A stretch of 64,000 nucleotides of DNA from G963701675 sp963701675 (GCA_963701675.1 OY969623.1:6634001-6698000), one strand, 5' to 3'; positions 17,089 to 29,876 are shown, numbered from the stretch's first letter. Numbers and translations: made by a program. The notes: generated by a model not told the origin, from the letters alone.

Positions 17089-20000
17089 CTACGTCGGCGG
17101 CAGGAATAGCGAGCTTGCTCCCACGGTAACACCGCCTTGAATTCCGTCGGCGAAGGCTTCGAAGATCGCCGGCGGCTTGATGCCGATCGAGTTTCCAGCT
17201 ACTACGCGGTAATGCGGGGCGCCGACGGAGGCGCCGGTGATGATTTCGGCATTACCGTCGCCGTCGAAGTCGGCGCCGCCGATAAAGACGCCGACGTTGA
17301 AGTTTAACTCGTAAGCGAAGAAGGAGGTCAACAGGCTGCTGCCGTTCGGATTGAACGTGCCCAGTGCGATGTCCTTCCCGCTGAAGACCTTTACGGCCGG
17401 ATTACCGACAGTGGCGCCGGTAATGACGTCGCCGTAACCGTCGCCGTTGATATCGGCGACCGCCACGTTCGCGCCGACGTTGAAGTTCAATCCGAAAGCA
17501 AACCACGAAGCCAACAGGCTCGAGCCCGCCGGATTGAAGCCGCCGAGCGCGATGTCCTTGCCGTTGAAAACGCGCGTGTCCGGGTTGCCGGCTGAGGCGC
17601 CGGTGACCACGTCGGCATAGCCGTCGCCATTCACGTCGCCGACGTTGACTCTCGAGCCGACGTTGAACTGAAGGCCGTACGGGAACCACTCTGCCAGGAG
17701 GCTGGCGCCGCTCGGGTTGAACGTGTCGTCGGCGATGTCCTTGCCGTTGAAGACTTTGGTGTGCGGATTGCCGGCCGTCGCGCCGGTGACAAGATCGGCG
17801 AAGCCGTCGTCGTTGATATCGCCGATCGCGACATTGGCGCCGACATTGAAGCCGAGGCCGTAGGCAAAGAACTGCACCAAGAGCGCGCCATTGGGACTGC
17901 CCGGATTCTGGGCCAGGAGCTTGCCGCTGTAAACGCGCACGTCCGGGTTTCCGACATTCGCGCCGATGACGAGGTCGTTGTAGCCGTCGCCGTCGACATC
18001 ACCGATGGCGACGTTCACGCCGCCGGTGTAGTTGCCGCCGAACGGCGAGAAAGCAACCACCAACGTATTGTCCGGATTATAGAAGCGCACTTTTCCGGGG
18101 GCGCCGCCTACCGCGAAGTAACTGATCGGCTGCGTCAGTTGATTGACGATGGCCGAGGTGCTCACGGTGAAGTTCGCGTCGCCGTTGTACTTGGCCGTCA
18201 CATAGCGGACACCGCCCGGCAATGTGTTCGACGAGAACACGGCGACGCCGCCGGCGCCCACGTTGACTGTTCCGAGCGGCGTGGTGCGATCAAAGAACGT
18301 GACCGTGCCGGTAGGAGTAAATGAACCCGTGATCGCCGGCGTTACGGTTGCGGTAAACGTGACGAGATCGCCGAAGTTCGAACTAATCGGCGACACTTGC
18401 AGCGCGGCCGAGGTAGCCGTTGCATTCACAGTGAGGGACTGAGGCCCGGATCGCGTCGGAGCGTAATTGGAATCGCCGCTGTACTCCGCAGTTACCGTAA
18501 AACTGCCGGCGGGAAAGTTAGAAACATTCAAAACAGCCGTGCCGCTGCCATTGAGAGTCGCATTGCCGAGGACCCCGAATTGTGTACTGAAGGTAACCGA
18601 ACCCGTCGGAGTTACAACGCCCGTCTCCGGAACGACCGTCGCGCTAAGCGTCACCGTTTGGTTCACGCTCGACGGATTGGGATTAACGGACAAGAACGTC
18701 GTGTTCGCGCCGACCACATGGACCAACGGAATGGACGTACTCGACGTGAAATTGACATCGCCGGTGTAGATCGCGGTGATCAAATGGTTCCCGACCGTGT
18801 TGAACACGACCTGAAGCTGGGCCGATGCGCCGCTGATGGCCGCCGAGCCCAGGAAGTTCCCTTCGTCGTAGAACTCGATGAACCCGGTCGGTGTGAGGGC
18901 CCCACCGGCGAAGGAGGTCGCGATCGCCTCGAGGGTCACCTGTTGTCCAACGTCGGACGGATTCGGCAGCGATTCTACCAACGTGACGGAGGCGCCGACA
19001 ACGAGATTCTTGGCCGGCGCGCCACTGCCGGTGAAGTCGGTGTCGCCGGCATAAGTCGCCGTGATCGAGTGCGTTCCTTTAGCAAACGTGGTAACGAGCA
19101 CCGCTTGTGCCGAACCGTTGAGGGCCACGGTACCGATCAGATTGCCGCCATCGAAGAAGGAAACGTTTCCCGTCGGTACCTGGGTCCCGGGCGCTACCTT
19201 GGTCACCGTCGCCGTTAGCGTGACATTGTCGGGTGTATTGGCCGGGCTTGGATTAACAGTCAAGTCCGACGTGGTCGCGCCAACGAGAACTACCACGGGG
19301 GTCGGACTGCTGCTCGGGGCGTAGTTGTTGTCGCCTGAGTAGGTACCGGTGACCGTATAGGTTCCGGGGGGGAGCGTGAACGGATCGAAGATGAGGCAAG
19401 CGACGCCTTGATCCAACGGCGCACTACCGAACGGGTTGCCGTTGTTAAAGAACTCGACGGTCCCTGTCGGGAACAAGCCAGGAATGCCCGTTACGATCCC
19501 TGCGAACATAATGAAGTTCGCGGTATTCGCCGGATTGGTATAGCTCTTCATCTCCAGGCTACTGGCCGACCGCACCAGTTGATTGATCGTGTTCGAGGTA
19601 TCGGGGTCGAGAACGTAATCGCCTTCGACGAAGCCCGGATAGCTAACACTAATGGGGTGGGTGCCCATCGCCAGGTCGTCGGTGGTAAAACTGGCCACAC
19701 CGTTCACCAAAGCCACCGTGGCCAAGGTGGCGGCGCCGTCCTTGAAAATCACGTTTCCCTGAGCCGGATTCGATCCGGGCGCGATGCCGGTTACCGTAGC
19801 GGTAAACGTCACCGAGTCGCCGACAATCGACGGATTCAAACTGCTGACGAGTACGGCATTGGTTTGCGTCGGTTGGTACTCGTAGGCGCCGATGTCCACG
19901 ATGGTGTTCACCGGGCGGTTGAAACCGCGCTGATCGTCCGATGGGGCCCCGGTGTTGGTTCCGGCGTCGATTGCCGGGCTTCCAGGTAATAGAGCCAGCG

Positions 20001-21303
20001 TCCGAGTCGGACCGCCGTTGTCTTTCAAAGTGCCGAGCAACGGGAGAATAGGAGTCAAGAAGTTTCCCACTTGGTTGCCGTTCTCCCCGTCAACGAGCCC
20101 GGCGCTTCCCGTACCGTCGCCGATGAGGTTGTTGAATGCGATTTGCACCTGTCCCTGAACGTCGGGTCCGGACGTGCTTACGACGTTCCGGGCGACGATG
20201 GTGTTTCGAAGGGTGATTTGCGGGACGCTGCCCAACGTCAGGAAGAGTCCGCCGCCCCGACCGGCGTCGTTGCGCGCGATGGTGGAATTGGTTATCGTGA
20301 TCTCGGTGTTGTTGTTCCAAATGCCGCCGCCGTCGCTGTTCCAAATGCCGCTGACGACGGCCTCGTTGTCCGTGATCGTCGAGTTGGTAATGATCAACTC
20401 GCCCCCATCGGTGTAGATGCCGCCGCCGCTGCTCGGGCCGACGTTTCCCGAAATGATCGAGTTGGTGATTTCCGCAAGGCCTGAGTTGTAGATGCCGGCG
20501 CCGAGGCCCGGCTCGAAGTTCACGAGTGTCGTGTTGTCCGACACCGCGCTTTCAAACATGGTAAGCAAACCGACGTTGTAGATGCCGCCGCCGTTCACGT
20601 CCGTGCCGGTGTTGAAGATCACCGACGAATTGTCCAGAGCCAGAATCCCTTCATTAAGAATACCGCTGCCCAGGCTGCTGACGGCGACATTTTCGGTCAC
20701 GACGGTATTCGTCAGGTAGATTTCTCCGGGAACTAGCAGGGCCAGATCCCACGTGTTATAAATGCCCGCGCCCAAGCTATCCGGTTCCAGAGCGTCGTTG
20801 TCGGCAATGACACAATCCGTGAACGATACGATCGCTCCCCGGTTGAAAAGGGCGCCACCGGCAATGGGATCGAGGATCTGGGGAGGTTGCGCGATGCCGT
20901 TTGCAAACGTCAATCCGGAGATGTCGACGGTGATTTGTTCTCCGATGCCGTTGAATATGTGCATCACCTGGGCCGTATCGTTGCCGCTCACCGTGATCTT
21001 GTCGGCGCCCGGGCCGTCAATCGTTACGTGTTGGAATATCTGCAGCGTTCCGCTAAAGAGTTTGATGGTCCCTTCGAGACCTGGTGCGAAATCAACCGTT
21101 CCACCGTTTGGTGTTTGCTGAATCGCGTACCGCAGCGACCCCAAGCCGCTATCGTTCAGGTTCGTTACGGTGGTGGGAACCCAGCGGGACTCCAAGTATT
21201 CAATCCGAGGTCGGAATCCCGTTCGTTTCGACAAGGAACGGCCCGGACGGCGAGTTGGTCGGTACGACGGAAGCATCCGGGAGACAGTGCGGAACCAGCG
21301 CAT
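17089..21303 (-). CDS. Giant exported protein: beta-helix, Ig-like repeats and FG-GAP repeats (1404 aa)
   Basis: After a basic leader and IEYLESRWVPTT, the first ~450 residues form a right-handed beta-helix: TVTNLNDSGLGSLRYAI opens it, GGGIYN turns recur, and it ends INVDIGAYEYQP-like. Then come about six Ig-like repeats of the bacterial group-3 kind (VTFTATV ... PTGTVTFFD ... ITATYAGD, about residues 480-1060). The rest is FG-GAP-type repeats with GDVNGDGYADVVTGA cores. Start ATG 21303 has AGAGG about 10 nt upstream. A multidomain surface adhesin or stalk protein is likely. The product of 56852-59862 has the same domain order and is a shorter paralogue. It is transcribed divergently from 21643-21978. 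Confidence 0.85.
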   Translation of the reverse strand: MRWFRTVSRMLPSYRPTRRPGRSLSKRTGFRPRIEYLESRWVPTTVTNLNDSGLGSLRYAIQQTPNGGTVDFAPGLEGTIKLFSGTLQIFQHVTIDGPGADKITVSGNDTAQVMHIFNGIGEQITVDISGLTFANGIAQPPQILDPIAGGALFNRGAIVSFTDCVIADNDALEPDSLGAGIYNTWDLALLVPGEIYLTNTVVTENVAVSSLGSGILNEGILALDNSSVIFNTGTDVNGGGIYNVGLLTMFESAVSDNTTLVNFEPGLGAGIYNSGLAEITNSIISGNVGPSSGGGIYTDGGELIITNSTITDNEAVVSGIWNSDGGGIWNNNTEITITNSTIARNDAGRGGGLFLTLGSVPQITLRNTIVARNVVSTSGPDVQGQVQIAFNNLIGDGTGSAGLVDGENGNQVGNFLTPILPLLGTLKDNGGPTRTLALLPGSPAIDAGTNTGAPSDDQRGFNRPVNTIVDIGAYEYQPTQTNAVLVSSLNPSIVGDSVTFTATVTGIAPGSNPAQGNVIFKDGAATLATVALVNGVASFTTDDLAMGTHPISVSYPGFVEGDYVLDPDTSNTINQLVRSASSLEMKSYTNPANTANFIMFAGIVTGIPGLFPTGTVEFFNNGNPFGSAPLDQGVACLIFDPFTLPPGTYTVTGTYSGDNNYAPSSSPTPVVVLVGATTSDLTVNPSPANTPDNVTLTATVTKVAPGTQVPTGNVSFFDGGNLIGTVALNGSAQAVLVTTFAKGTHSITATYAGDTDFTGSGAPAKNLVVGASVTLVESLPNPSDVGQQVTLEAIATSFAGGALTPTGFIEFYDEGNFLGSAAISGASAQLQVVFNTVGNHLITAIYTGDVNFTSSTSIPLVHVVGANTTFLSVNPNPSSVNQTVTLSATVVPETGVVTPTGSVTFSTQFGVLGNATLNGSGTAVLNVSNFPAGSFTVTAEYSGDSNYAPTRSGPQSLTVNATATSAALQVSPISSNFGDLVTFTATVTPAITGSFTPTGTVTFFDRTTPLGTVNVGAGGVAVFSSNTLPGGVRYVTAKYNGDANFTVSTSAIVNQLTQPISYFAVGGAPGKVRFYNPDNTLVVAFSPFGGNYTGGVNVAIGDVDGDGYNDLVIGANVGNPDVRVYSGKLLAQNPGSPNGALLVQFFAYGLGFNVGANVAIGDINDDGFADLVTGATAGNPHTKVFNGKDIADDTFNPSGASLLAEWFPYGLQFNVGSRVNVGDVNGDGYADVVTGASAGNPDTRVFNGKDIALGGFNPAGSSLLASWFAFGLNFNVGANVAVADINGDGYGDVITGATVGNPAVKVFSGKDIALGTFNPNGSSLLTSFFAYELNFNVGVFIGGADFDGDGNAEIITGASVGAPHYRVVAGNSIGIKPPAIFEAFADGIQGGVTVGASSLFLPPT

Positions 21304-21642
21304 GGTAAGGGAGCCTCTTGGAACTGAAAAAGGAATGCATCCATGCTAATTAATATGACGACCGCAATTCTAACAGCAACCAGCCCGTATATTCCAATAA
21401 AAACACGGAGATTCCCCGTTTTTTCCCGTCTACCCAGGCGGCAAAGGCGCTGAGGTTGACATGCAGAACGGCCGGTTAGAACGTGGTGTTCCAAGAAACC
21501 GTGTATATCGACTTTGCGGACTAGGAGAACGACGAACTTCGCCAAAGAGTTAACGGCCGCCTCGACGTGGAACGGCCTCGGTCTGTATCCTCCGAGAGAG
21601 CTGAGCCTCTGTACATTTTTGACTAACCCTCAGGTTCCGAAC
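21304..21642. other. Divergent intergenic region, no gene seen
   Basis: This stretch separates the minus-strand giant surface-protein gene from the plus-strand small secreted protein gene, so it must hold both promoters. The part around 21330-21410 is markedly AT-rich (ATGCTAATTAATATGACG), which fits a promoter region. No convincing -35/-10 pair, operator or hairpin could be assigned by eye. Confidence 0.4.
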
Positions 21643-21978
21643 ATGCACACCGACATCGTATTGGCCGTCTTGTTTGCACTTTCACCCATGCGTCCCACCG
21701 TGAATTCCGGCGACGAACCGGCCCCAACACCACCGACACTGCCGCAACCCGCCCTCGTCGACGTCGTTCCGGAGACGATCATCATGGACCTCCCGCCCAT
21801 CTTGCCTTACGAACGCATCAACCGCTATGACGTTTGGCAGTACATGGGCGTCGATCGAATGGGCCGCTGGCGCCCGCGTGTGATCCACTCTCCGGTGGGC
21901 GCGTATTATCTCTACAACGGCGCTCCGTATCCCTTCACCGTTACCCACACCCTGGACTTCATGCCGTACGCGAACTGA
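21643..21978 (+). CDS. Small putative secreted protein
   Basis: 111 residues from ATG 21643: a short hydrophobic stretch (DIVLAVLFALS) that looks like a signal peptide, then a proline-rich linker (DEPAPTPPTLPQPA) and a compact domain rich in Tyr, Trp and Pro (RYDVWQYMGVDRMGRW, then AYYLYNGAPYPF). The open frame extends upstream to 21514, but that part has no signal-peptide character. Only a weak CAGG lies upstream. The family is not recognised. The heptamer element preceding carB begins 4 bp after its stop. Confidence 0.55.
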   Translation: MHTDIVLAVLFALSPMRPTVNSGDEPAPTPPTLPQPALVDVVPETIIMDLPPILPYERINRYDVWQYMGVDRMGRWRPRVIHSPVGAYYLYNGAPYPFTVTHTLDFMPYAN

Positions 21979-21981
21979 CGT

Positions 21982-22094
21982 AAGGAAAAAGGAAAAAGGA
22001 AAAAGGAAAAGGCAAAAAAGAGGTCCGCGCACTGTAAAAAGGAACTCAGGCGTGCGGTTTACCTTTTTCCTTTTCCTTTTTCCTTTTCCTTTCC
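21982..22094. repeat. Inverted heptamer-like array (GGAAAAA) filling the 5' leader of carB
   Basis: A run of AAGGAAA/GGAAAAA units (21982-22020) is followed by about 40 bp and an inverted run of CCTTTTT/CCTTTT units (22061-22093). The second arm ends one base before the GTG start of carB, so no ordinary ribosome binding site is visible. The transcript could fold into a long hairpin covering the start region. Units vary between 5 and 7 bp, less regular than the other arrays. Confidence 0.82.
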
Positions 22095-25484
<3,390 letters not shown>

Positions 25485-25559
25485 CATCTTCGGAGCGCGG
25501 GCGGTCAGGGTCAACTTCTTTGTCATCGACCGTGCTATTACTGTTAATACGGCATAGCG

Positions 25560-25597
25560 CACACGACGTGTCGGAGTACCGCCACGTCGTGGCACGA
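25560..25597. repeat. REP palindrome A upstream of the transposase
   Basis: Arms CACGACGTG (25562-25570) and CACGTCGTG (25583-25591) flank the centre TCGGAGTACCGC. The flank GGCACG is shared with REP C. Copy B lies inverted 117 bp further on, and copy C is direct after the gene. Confidence 0.82.
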
Positions 25598-25681
25598 CCA
25601 GGTTTGGAAAGATCACGCTGAGCGGACCTTCGCTCACCCGCCGGAATGTGGTCCGTCGGAAATCTAACTACTATCCGTGAC

Positions 25682-25720
25682 AGTGCCACGACGTGACGGT
25701 ACTCCGGCACGTCGTGCGAC
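25682..25720. repeat. REP palindrome B, inverted copy upstream of the transposase
   Basis: Arms CACGACGTG (25687-25695) and CACGTCGTG (25708-25716). On the opposite strand its centre reads CCGGAGTACCGT, nearly that of REP A, so A and B form a divergent pair just before the transposase gene. Confidence 0.82.
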
Positions 25721-25751
25721 CCGTGCAGAATTCTCGCGTACAATACCGGAC

Positions 25752-26324
25752 ATGTCGCTCCATCGCAAGAAACTCAAACGCTACGACGAACCCGGGCACG
25801 CGCGATTCCTAACCTTTTCCTGTTATCGCCAACTCCCACTCCTTTCAAAGGACCGTTCGCGCACCTGGTTCTTGCAGGCCCTTTCTGCCGCGCGCATCAA
25901 ACACGGCTTCGAACTTTGGGCTTGGGTCATCATGCCGGACCACGTTCATTTGTTGGTCGTTCCGAAGGCTCCGAGTGCTCGAGTTACTTCTATTCTTAGT
26001 GCCGTGAAGAAAACCACCGGTACCAAGGCCATCGGTTATCTACGTCGCAATGCTCCCGAATTCCTCTCTCGACTGGCGACTCGTGGCCCGAATGGCGGGT
26101 GGTATCGTTTTTGGCAAGCCGGGGGAGGATGGGATGAAAATGTCACTGAGCCGCACCGCATTCAGGAGATCATCGAGTACATTCATACCAATCCTGTGAA
26201 ACGCGGCTTGGTCGAGCGACCGGAAGATTGGTATTGGTCTAGCGCGCGGGCATGGCTGACGGGTCATGACGAACCGATTGCCATTGATAGGACGATACCG
26301 CCGTCGTGCGAGTATTTGAGGTAG
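25752..26324 (+). CDS. REP-associated tyrosine transposase (Y1 family, TnpA-REP)
   Basis: A 190-residue single-strand DNA transposase of the IS200-like Y1 family, domesticated type. The HUH metal-binding pair is H64-V-H66 within MPDHVHLL, and the likely catalytic tyrosine is Y143 in EYIHTNPVKRGLV; the final WYWSSARAW motif is typical of RAYT proteins. ATG 25752 begins MSLHRKKLKRYDE; the open frame runs further upstream into REP B, without family sequence. RAYTs cut and join REP palindromes, and three such palindromes (25560, 25682, 26344) flank this gene, which supports the call. Full length and apparently intact. Confidence 0.92.
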   Translation: MSLHRKKLKRYDEPGHARFLTFSCYRQLPLLSKDRSRTWFLQALSAARIKHGFELWAWVIMPDHVHLLVVPKAPSARVTSILSAVKKTTGTKAIGYLRRNAPEFLSRLATRGPNGGWYRFWQAGGGWDENVTEPHRIQEIIEYIHTNPVKRGLVERPEDWYWSSARAWLTGHDEPIAIDRTIPPSCEYLR

Positions 26325-26343
26325 GGGTTTCAGTCGCTGAAGG

Positions 26344-26383
26344 GTGGCACGACGTGTCGGAGGTACCGCCACGTCGTGGCACG
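26344..26383. repeat. REP palindrome C downstream of the transposase
   Basis: Arms CACGACGTG (26348-26356) and CACGTCGTG (26370-26378) with the centre TCGGAGGTACCGC, in the same orientation as REP A. It lies 20 bp after the transposase stop, closing the unit. Confidence 0.82.
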
Positions 26384-26480
26384 CCTGCCGTTTTGGCAAT
26401 CGTCCATTTGTTCCTCGCCCTTACGGAAGTATGTTTCGCGGCCCAATACAATTACCGGCCGATTCCAACCCGAGGTCCCA

Positions 26481-27998
26481 ATGTCTCATCGACGCACACG
26501 ACGAACGTACCACCTGCAACCCAAACTCGAAACCCTGGAGGCCCGTCGGCTCCTGAGCGCCTCGTGGGCCGACTTCAATGGCGATGGGTTTTCCGACCTT
26601 GCGGTCGGCGCGCCGGGTGAAACCCTGGGCACCGGCCCATCTGCCGGGGCGGTGAACGTCATATACGGGGCGGCGGCCGGGCTCACTAGCACTAACAGTC
26701 AGTTTTGGCACCAGGACTCGCCCGGGATCGTTGATACCGCGGAAATCGCAGATCAATTCGGCGAGTTCCTCGCGGCCGGTGATTTCAACAACGACGGCTT
26801 CGATGATCTGGCGATTGGCGCTCCAGGCGAAACGATTGGCTTCCAGGGCGGCGCTGGCGGCGTGCAGATCATTTATGGCTCCGCCAACGGGCTCACTGCC
26901 ACCGGCAACCAATACTGGACGCAGGACTCGCCGCGGATTCGTGAAATCGCGGACGCCGGTGACCGCTTCGGGTCCAGTCTTGCCGCGGGGGATTTCAATG
27001 CGGACGGCTTCGATGATATCGGCATTGGCGCTCCTCTCGAAGACATCAACAATCTTGCCAATACCGGGATCGTCCACGTTCTCTACGGCCGTTCGAATGG
27101 AATTCAGGCGCCGGGCAATCGCACGTTCACGCTCGACACCCCCGGCGTGGATGGAACCGCCACGTTTGACGACTTCTATGGCACCGCTCTGGCAACCGGG
27201 GATTTCACCGGGGACGGTTTCATAGACTTGGCAATTGGAATTCCGCGTGTGGATCAAGGCGAGTCGCCCGGAGGCGCGGTGAGCGTCCTCCACGGTTCCG
27301 TCGTTGGACTCACGGCGACCGGCAATAACTTTCTGGTGGCCGGCACACCGTTCGACGCGTTCGGCGGCGCCATAGCTGTGGGCGACTTCACCGGCGACGG
27401 CCGTGATGACCTGGCGATCGGCGCGCCCGGCAACAATGCCAACGGCGAGAATGCATCCGGCGCTGTCTATGTCGTCTTTGGTGACGCGGCCGGCTTGAGC
27501 ATGGCGAACAGCGATGTCCACACGCAATCGGATGTGCCCGGCCAGGCGAGCGAAGACAATGACGGTTGGGGATTCGCCCTTGCCGCAGGTGATGTGAATG
27601 CGGACGGTTTCGACGATCTCGCCGTTGATGCGCCGTTCGAAGAAATCGACGGCGTCTTCGCTGCCGGGGTCGTCAACGTCTTGTTCGGCTCCAGCACCGG
27701 CATGAACACAGCCGCCGCGGTGACGATCACCCAAGAGTCGACGGGCACCAGCAATGTTTCGGAAGAGAGTGATTTATTCGGTCGAGAGCTAAACATGGGC
27801 GACTTCAATGGAGACGGAGAAGCCGACCTCGCTATCGGCAGTCCTTTCGAAAATCTCGGCACGCTTGCCAACGCCGGTACGGTCATCGTGGTGTACGGCG
27901 CCGGTTTCTTGAATGGGCAAGAGTGGAATCAGAATTCACCCGGAATCGAAAGCGATGCCGCGGCCGACGAAGTGTTTGGCAGCGGCCTCGGGTGGTAA
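26481..27998 (+). CDS. FG-GAP repeat (integrin-alpha-like) exported protein (505 aa)
   Basis: After SHRRTRRTYHLQPK and LETLEARRLLSA the protein consists of about seven FG-GAP units of the integrin alpha type: DFNGDGFSDLAVGAPGE, GAVNVIYGAAAGLT, then a QDSPG or similar turn, repeated every ~65 residues. A single seven-bladed calcium-bound propeller is the likely fold. ATG 26481 is chosen because GAGG lies just upstream and the LEPR-XLL-type signature then sits near the N-terminus. Probably cell-surface or secreted. A large imperfect palindrome (28008-28082) lies between this gene and the next. Confidence 0.86.
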   Translation: MSHRRTRRTYHLQPKLETLEARRLLSASWADFNGDGFSDLAVGAPGETLGTGPSAGAVNVIYGAAAGLTSTNSQFWHQDSPGIVDTAEIADQFGEFLAAGDFNNDGFDDLAIGAPGETIGFQGGAGGVQIIYGSANGLTATGNQYWTQDSPRIREIADAGDRFGSSLAAGDFNADGFDDIGIGAPLEDINNLANTGIVHVLYGRSNGIQAPGNRTFTLDTPGVDGTATFDDFYGTALATGDFTGDGFIDLAIGIPRVDQGESPGGAVSVLHGSVVGLTATGNNFLVAGTPFDAFGGAIAVGDFTGDGRDDLAIGAPGNNANGENASGAVYVVFGDAAGLSMANSDVHTQSDVPGQASEDNDGWGFALAAGDVNADGFDDLAVDAPFEEIDGVFAAGVVNVLFGSSTGMNTAAAVTITQESTGTSNVSEESDLFGRELNMGDFNGDGEADLAIGSPFENLGTLANAGTVIVVYGAGFLNGQEWNQNSPGIESDAAADEVFGSGLGW

Positions 27999-28007
27999 CG
28001 TGATGCC

Positions 28008-28082
28008 GTGGCACGGTCAGTAGGCCGTGCCGCAACACGTGTGCCACTGCGGTGTCACTGTTTCCTGACCGTGACACGCCAC
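28008..28082. repeat. Imperfect palindrome of the GTGGCACGGTC family
   Basis: The left part GTGGCACGGTCAG pairs imperfectly with the right end CTGACCGTGACACGCCAC, and a smaller stem GGCACGG/CCGTGCC lies in the left half. It begins 10 bp after the FG-GAP gene stop. The same core forms a perfect palindrome at 29819-29844. It may serve as a terminator or REP-like element. Confidence 0.65.
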
Positions 28083-28190
28083 AATAACTTCGTTTCATTC
28101 CTCTCCTGTTCGAGACCGAGTCCGTCGCGCTCGACATGGCGCGGAAAAATCGTACCCTGTCTGCAATTCACATGCTAATGGGGACGCGTC

Positions 28191-29792
28191 ATGTTCTACT
28201 CCATCGTACTGGCTTCGGTTATCACAGTTTTTCTCGGCAATGCGCATATCGATGCCGACGTCCTGATTCGCGGGGCTATGCTCTATGACGGCGCGGGAAA
28301 GCCCGGCGTCGTCGGCGATCTGGCTATCAAAGGCGATCGCATTGTCGGCATCGGGAAGTTTGACGTAACGGGGAAGCCGATCATCATCGACGGGGCCGGG
28401 TTGATTGTCGCTCCCGGTTTCATCGACCTGCACAGTCACAGTGATATTGAGAGTGCCAACGAACCGAGCTTGGAGGGCCCGATCACCAAACCGGACACGC
28501 GCGCGAACCTGAATTATCTCACGCAGGGTGTGACGACGATCATCACAGGAAACTGCGGCTTCGGGCCCGTGGACGTGGCGGCGTACCTCAAACGACTCGA
28601 TGACGAAGGAGTCGGCACCAACGTCGGCCACCAATTGCCGCATAACAACCTGCGTCGTGCCGTCATGGGGGTGGCGAATCGCAAGCCGACGGGCGACGAG
28701 TTGGAAAAAATGAAGGCCCTGGTCGACCGCGCCATGCGCGACGGGGCCTGGGGGATGAGCACGGGGCTGTACTACACGCCCGGTTCCTACGCGGACTTGG
28801 ACGAGTTGGTCGAACTGGCCAAAGTCGTCACCGCTCACGGCGGCTTTCACGCCAGTCACATCCGCGACGAAAGCATCGGCCTGTTAACTTCGGTCGAGGA
28901 TACGATCACGATTGGAAAGCGTGCGGGCGTGCCGGTGCATATCTCTCACATGAAGGCGTTCAGTCCGCGGGCGTGGGGCAAGGCCGCCGATGCCATCGCC
29001 ATGATTCAGCAAGCCCGTGCAGCCGGGCAAATCGTGACGGCGGACCAGTATCCGTACACGGCCAGCAGCACGTCGCTCCAAGCCGATTTAATTCCGAGCA
29101 TTTTCCGAGAAGGAACGCGCGAGGACTTGCTTGCTCGTCTCGACGATCCCAGAGTCAGGAAAGCCATCGAGGACAAACTCGCCGACACGGAGGGCGGGCG
29201 AAACATTCGCATCGCGCGACACGCAAAGAAACCGCAATGGCAAGGGAAGACTCTCGCCGCCATCGCAGAAGAAGAGAAGAAACCCGTCCTCGACATCGTG
29301 TTGGAGATTGAACGAAACAACGGCGCGCAAATCGTCAACTTCAGCATGAAGGAAGAAGACATTCGGCTCATCATGAAACAGCCGTTCGTCGCCACGGCCA
29401 GCGACGGCAGCGCCCGTATGAAGGACGACACGGTGCCGCACCCGCGCAGCTACGGCACATTCCCGCGAAAGATCGGCCGCTACGGCATCGACGAGAAGCT
29501 GCTCCCCCTTGAACAGGCGATCCGCAGCGCCAGCGGCCTGCCCGCCGACATCCTTGGGGTGCCGGAACGGGGTTATCTTCGCGTCGGTTACTTTGCCGAC
29601 GTCGTCGTTTTCGACCCGAAGACGTTCCGCGACACGGCCACTTTCGACGATCCTCACCAGCACGCGACCGGCGTTCGGCACCTTTTCGTCAACGGCGTGC
29701 CGGCCATTCAGGACGGAAAGTTCACGGAAAAGCTGGCCGGGAAGGCGCTCCGGCATGAATCCAAGTCGAAGCAGCCGTCAAATCCGAAGTGA
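28191..29792 (+). CDS. N-acyl-D-amino-acid deacylase / D-aminoacylase family amidohydrolase, exported
   Basis: Expected to hydrolyse N-acyl-D-amino acids or related D-amino-acid amides, releasing the free amino acid, using zinc. At 533 residues it matches the D-aminoacylase family in length. The first ~19 residues look like a signal peptide (MFYSIVLASVITVFLGNAH), so the enzyme probably acts outside the cytoplasm. Metal-ligand motifs are LHSHSD (H81, H83), GNCGFGP (C122), HASHIRDE (H220, H223) and VHISHMKA (H250, H253); TASDGSARM near residue 400 supplies the catalytic aspartate. D-amino acids occur in cell-wall and peptide debris, so scavenging is plausible. The exact substrate cannot be decided. 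Confidence 0.88.
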   Translation: MFYSIVLASVITVFLGNAHIDADVLIRGAMLYDGAGKPGVVGDLAIKGDRIVGIGKFDVTGKPIIIDGAGLIVAPGFIDLHSHSDIESANEPSLEGPITKPDTRANLNYLTQGVTTIITGNCGFGPVDVAAYLKRLDDEGVGTNVGHQLPHNNLRRAVMGVANRKPTGDELEKMKALVDRAMRDGAWGMSTGLYYTPGSYADLDELVELAKVVTAHGGFHASHIRDESIGLLTSVEDTITIGKRAGVPVHISHMKAFSPRAWGKAADAIAMIQQARAAGQIVTADQYPYTASSTSLQADLIPSIFREGTREDLLARLDDPRVRKAIEDKLADTEGGRNIRIARHAKKPQWQGKTLAAIAEEEKKPVLDIVLEIERNNGAQIVNFSMKEEDIRLIMKQPFVATASDGSARMKDDTVPHPRSYGTFPRKIGRYGIDEKLLPLEQAIRSASGLPADILGVPERGYLRVGYFADVVVFDPKTFRDTATFDDPHQHATGVRHLFVNGVPAIQDGKFTEKLAGKALRHESKSKQPSNPK

Positions 29793-29798
29793 AGCTCG

Positions 29799-29876
29799 GG
29801 CGGCTACCAGAACCTGTTGTGGCACGGTCTCCGGACCGTGCCACGGAGTCGTACATGAACGGCGGCTACCAGAACC
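29799..29876. repeat. Perfect palindrome bracketed by 16-bp direct repeats
   Basis: GTGGCACGGTC, TCCG, GACCGTGCCAC form a perfect 26-bp palindrome (29819-29844). The 16-bp sequence GGCGGCTACCAGAACC occurs on both sides (29799-29814 and 29861-29876); the second copy includes the stop codon of the minus-strand gene. The palindrome lies between convergent genes and could terminate both. The direct repeats look like a duplication made when the element arrived. Confidence 0.85.

Noticed and set aside
26421..27734. 437-codon open frame on the minus strand
   Set aside because: It lies wholly opposite an intact FG-GAP gene, and its translation has no recognisable domain or proper start.
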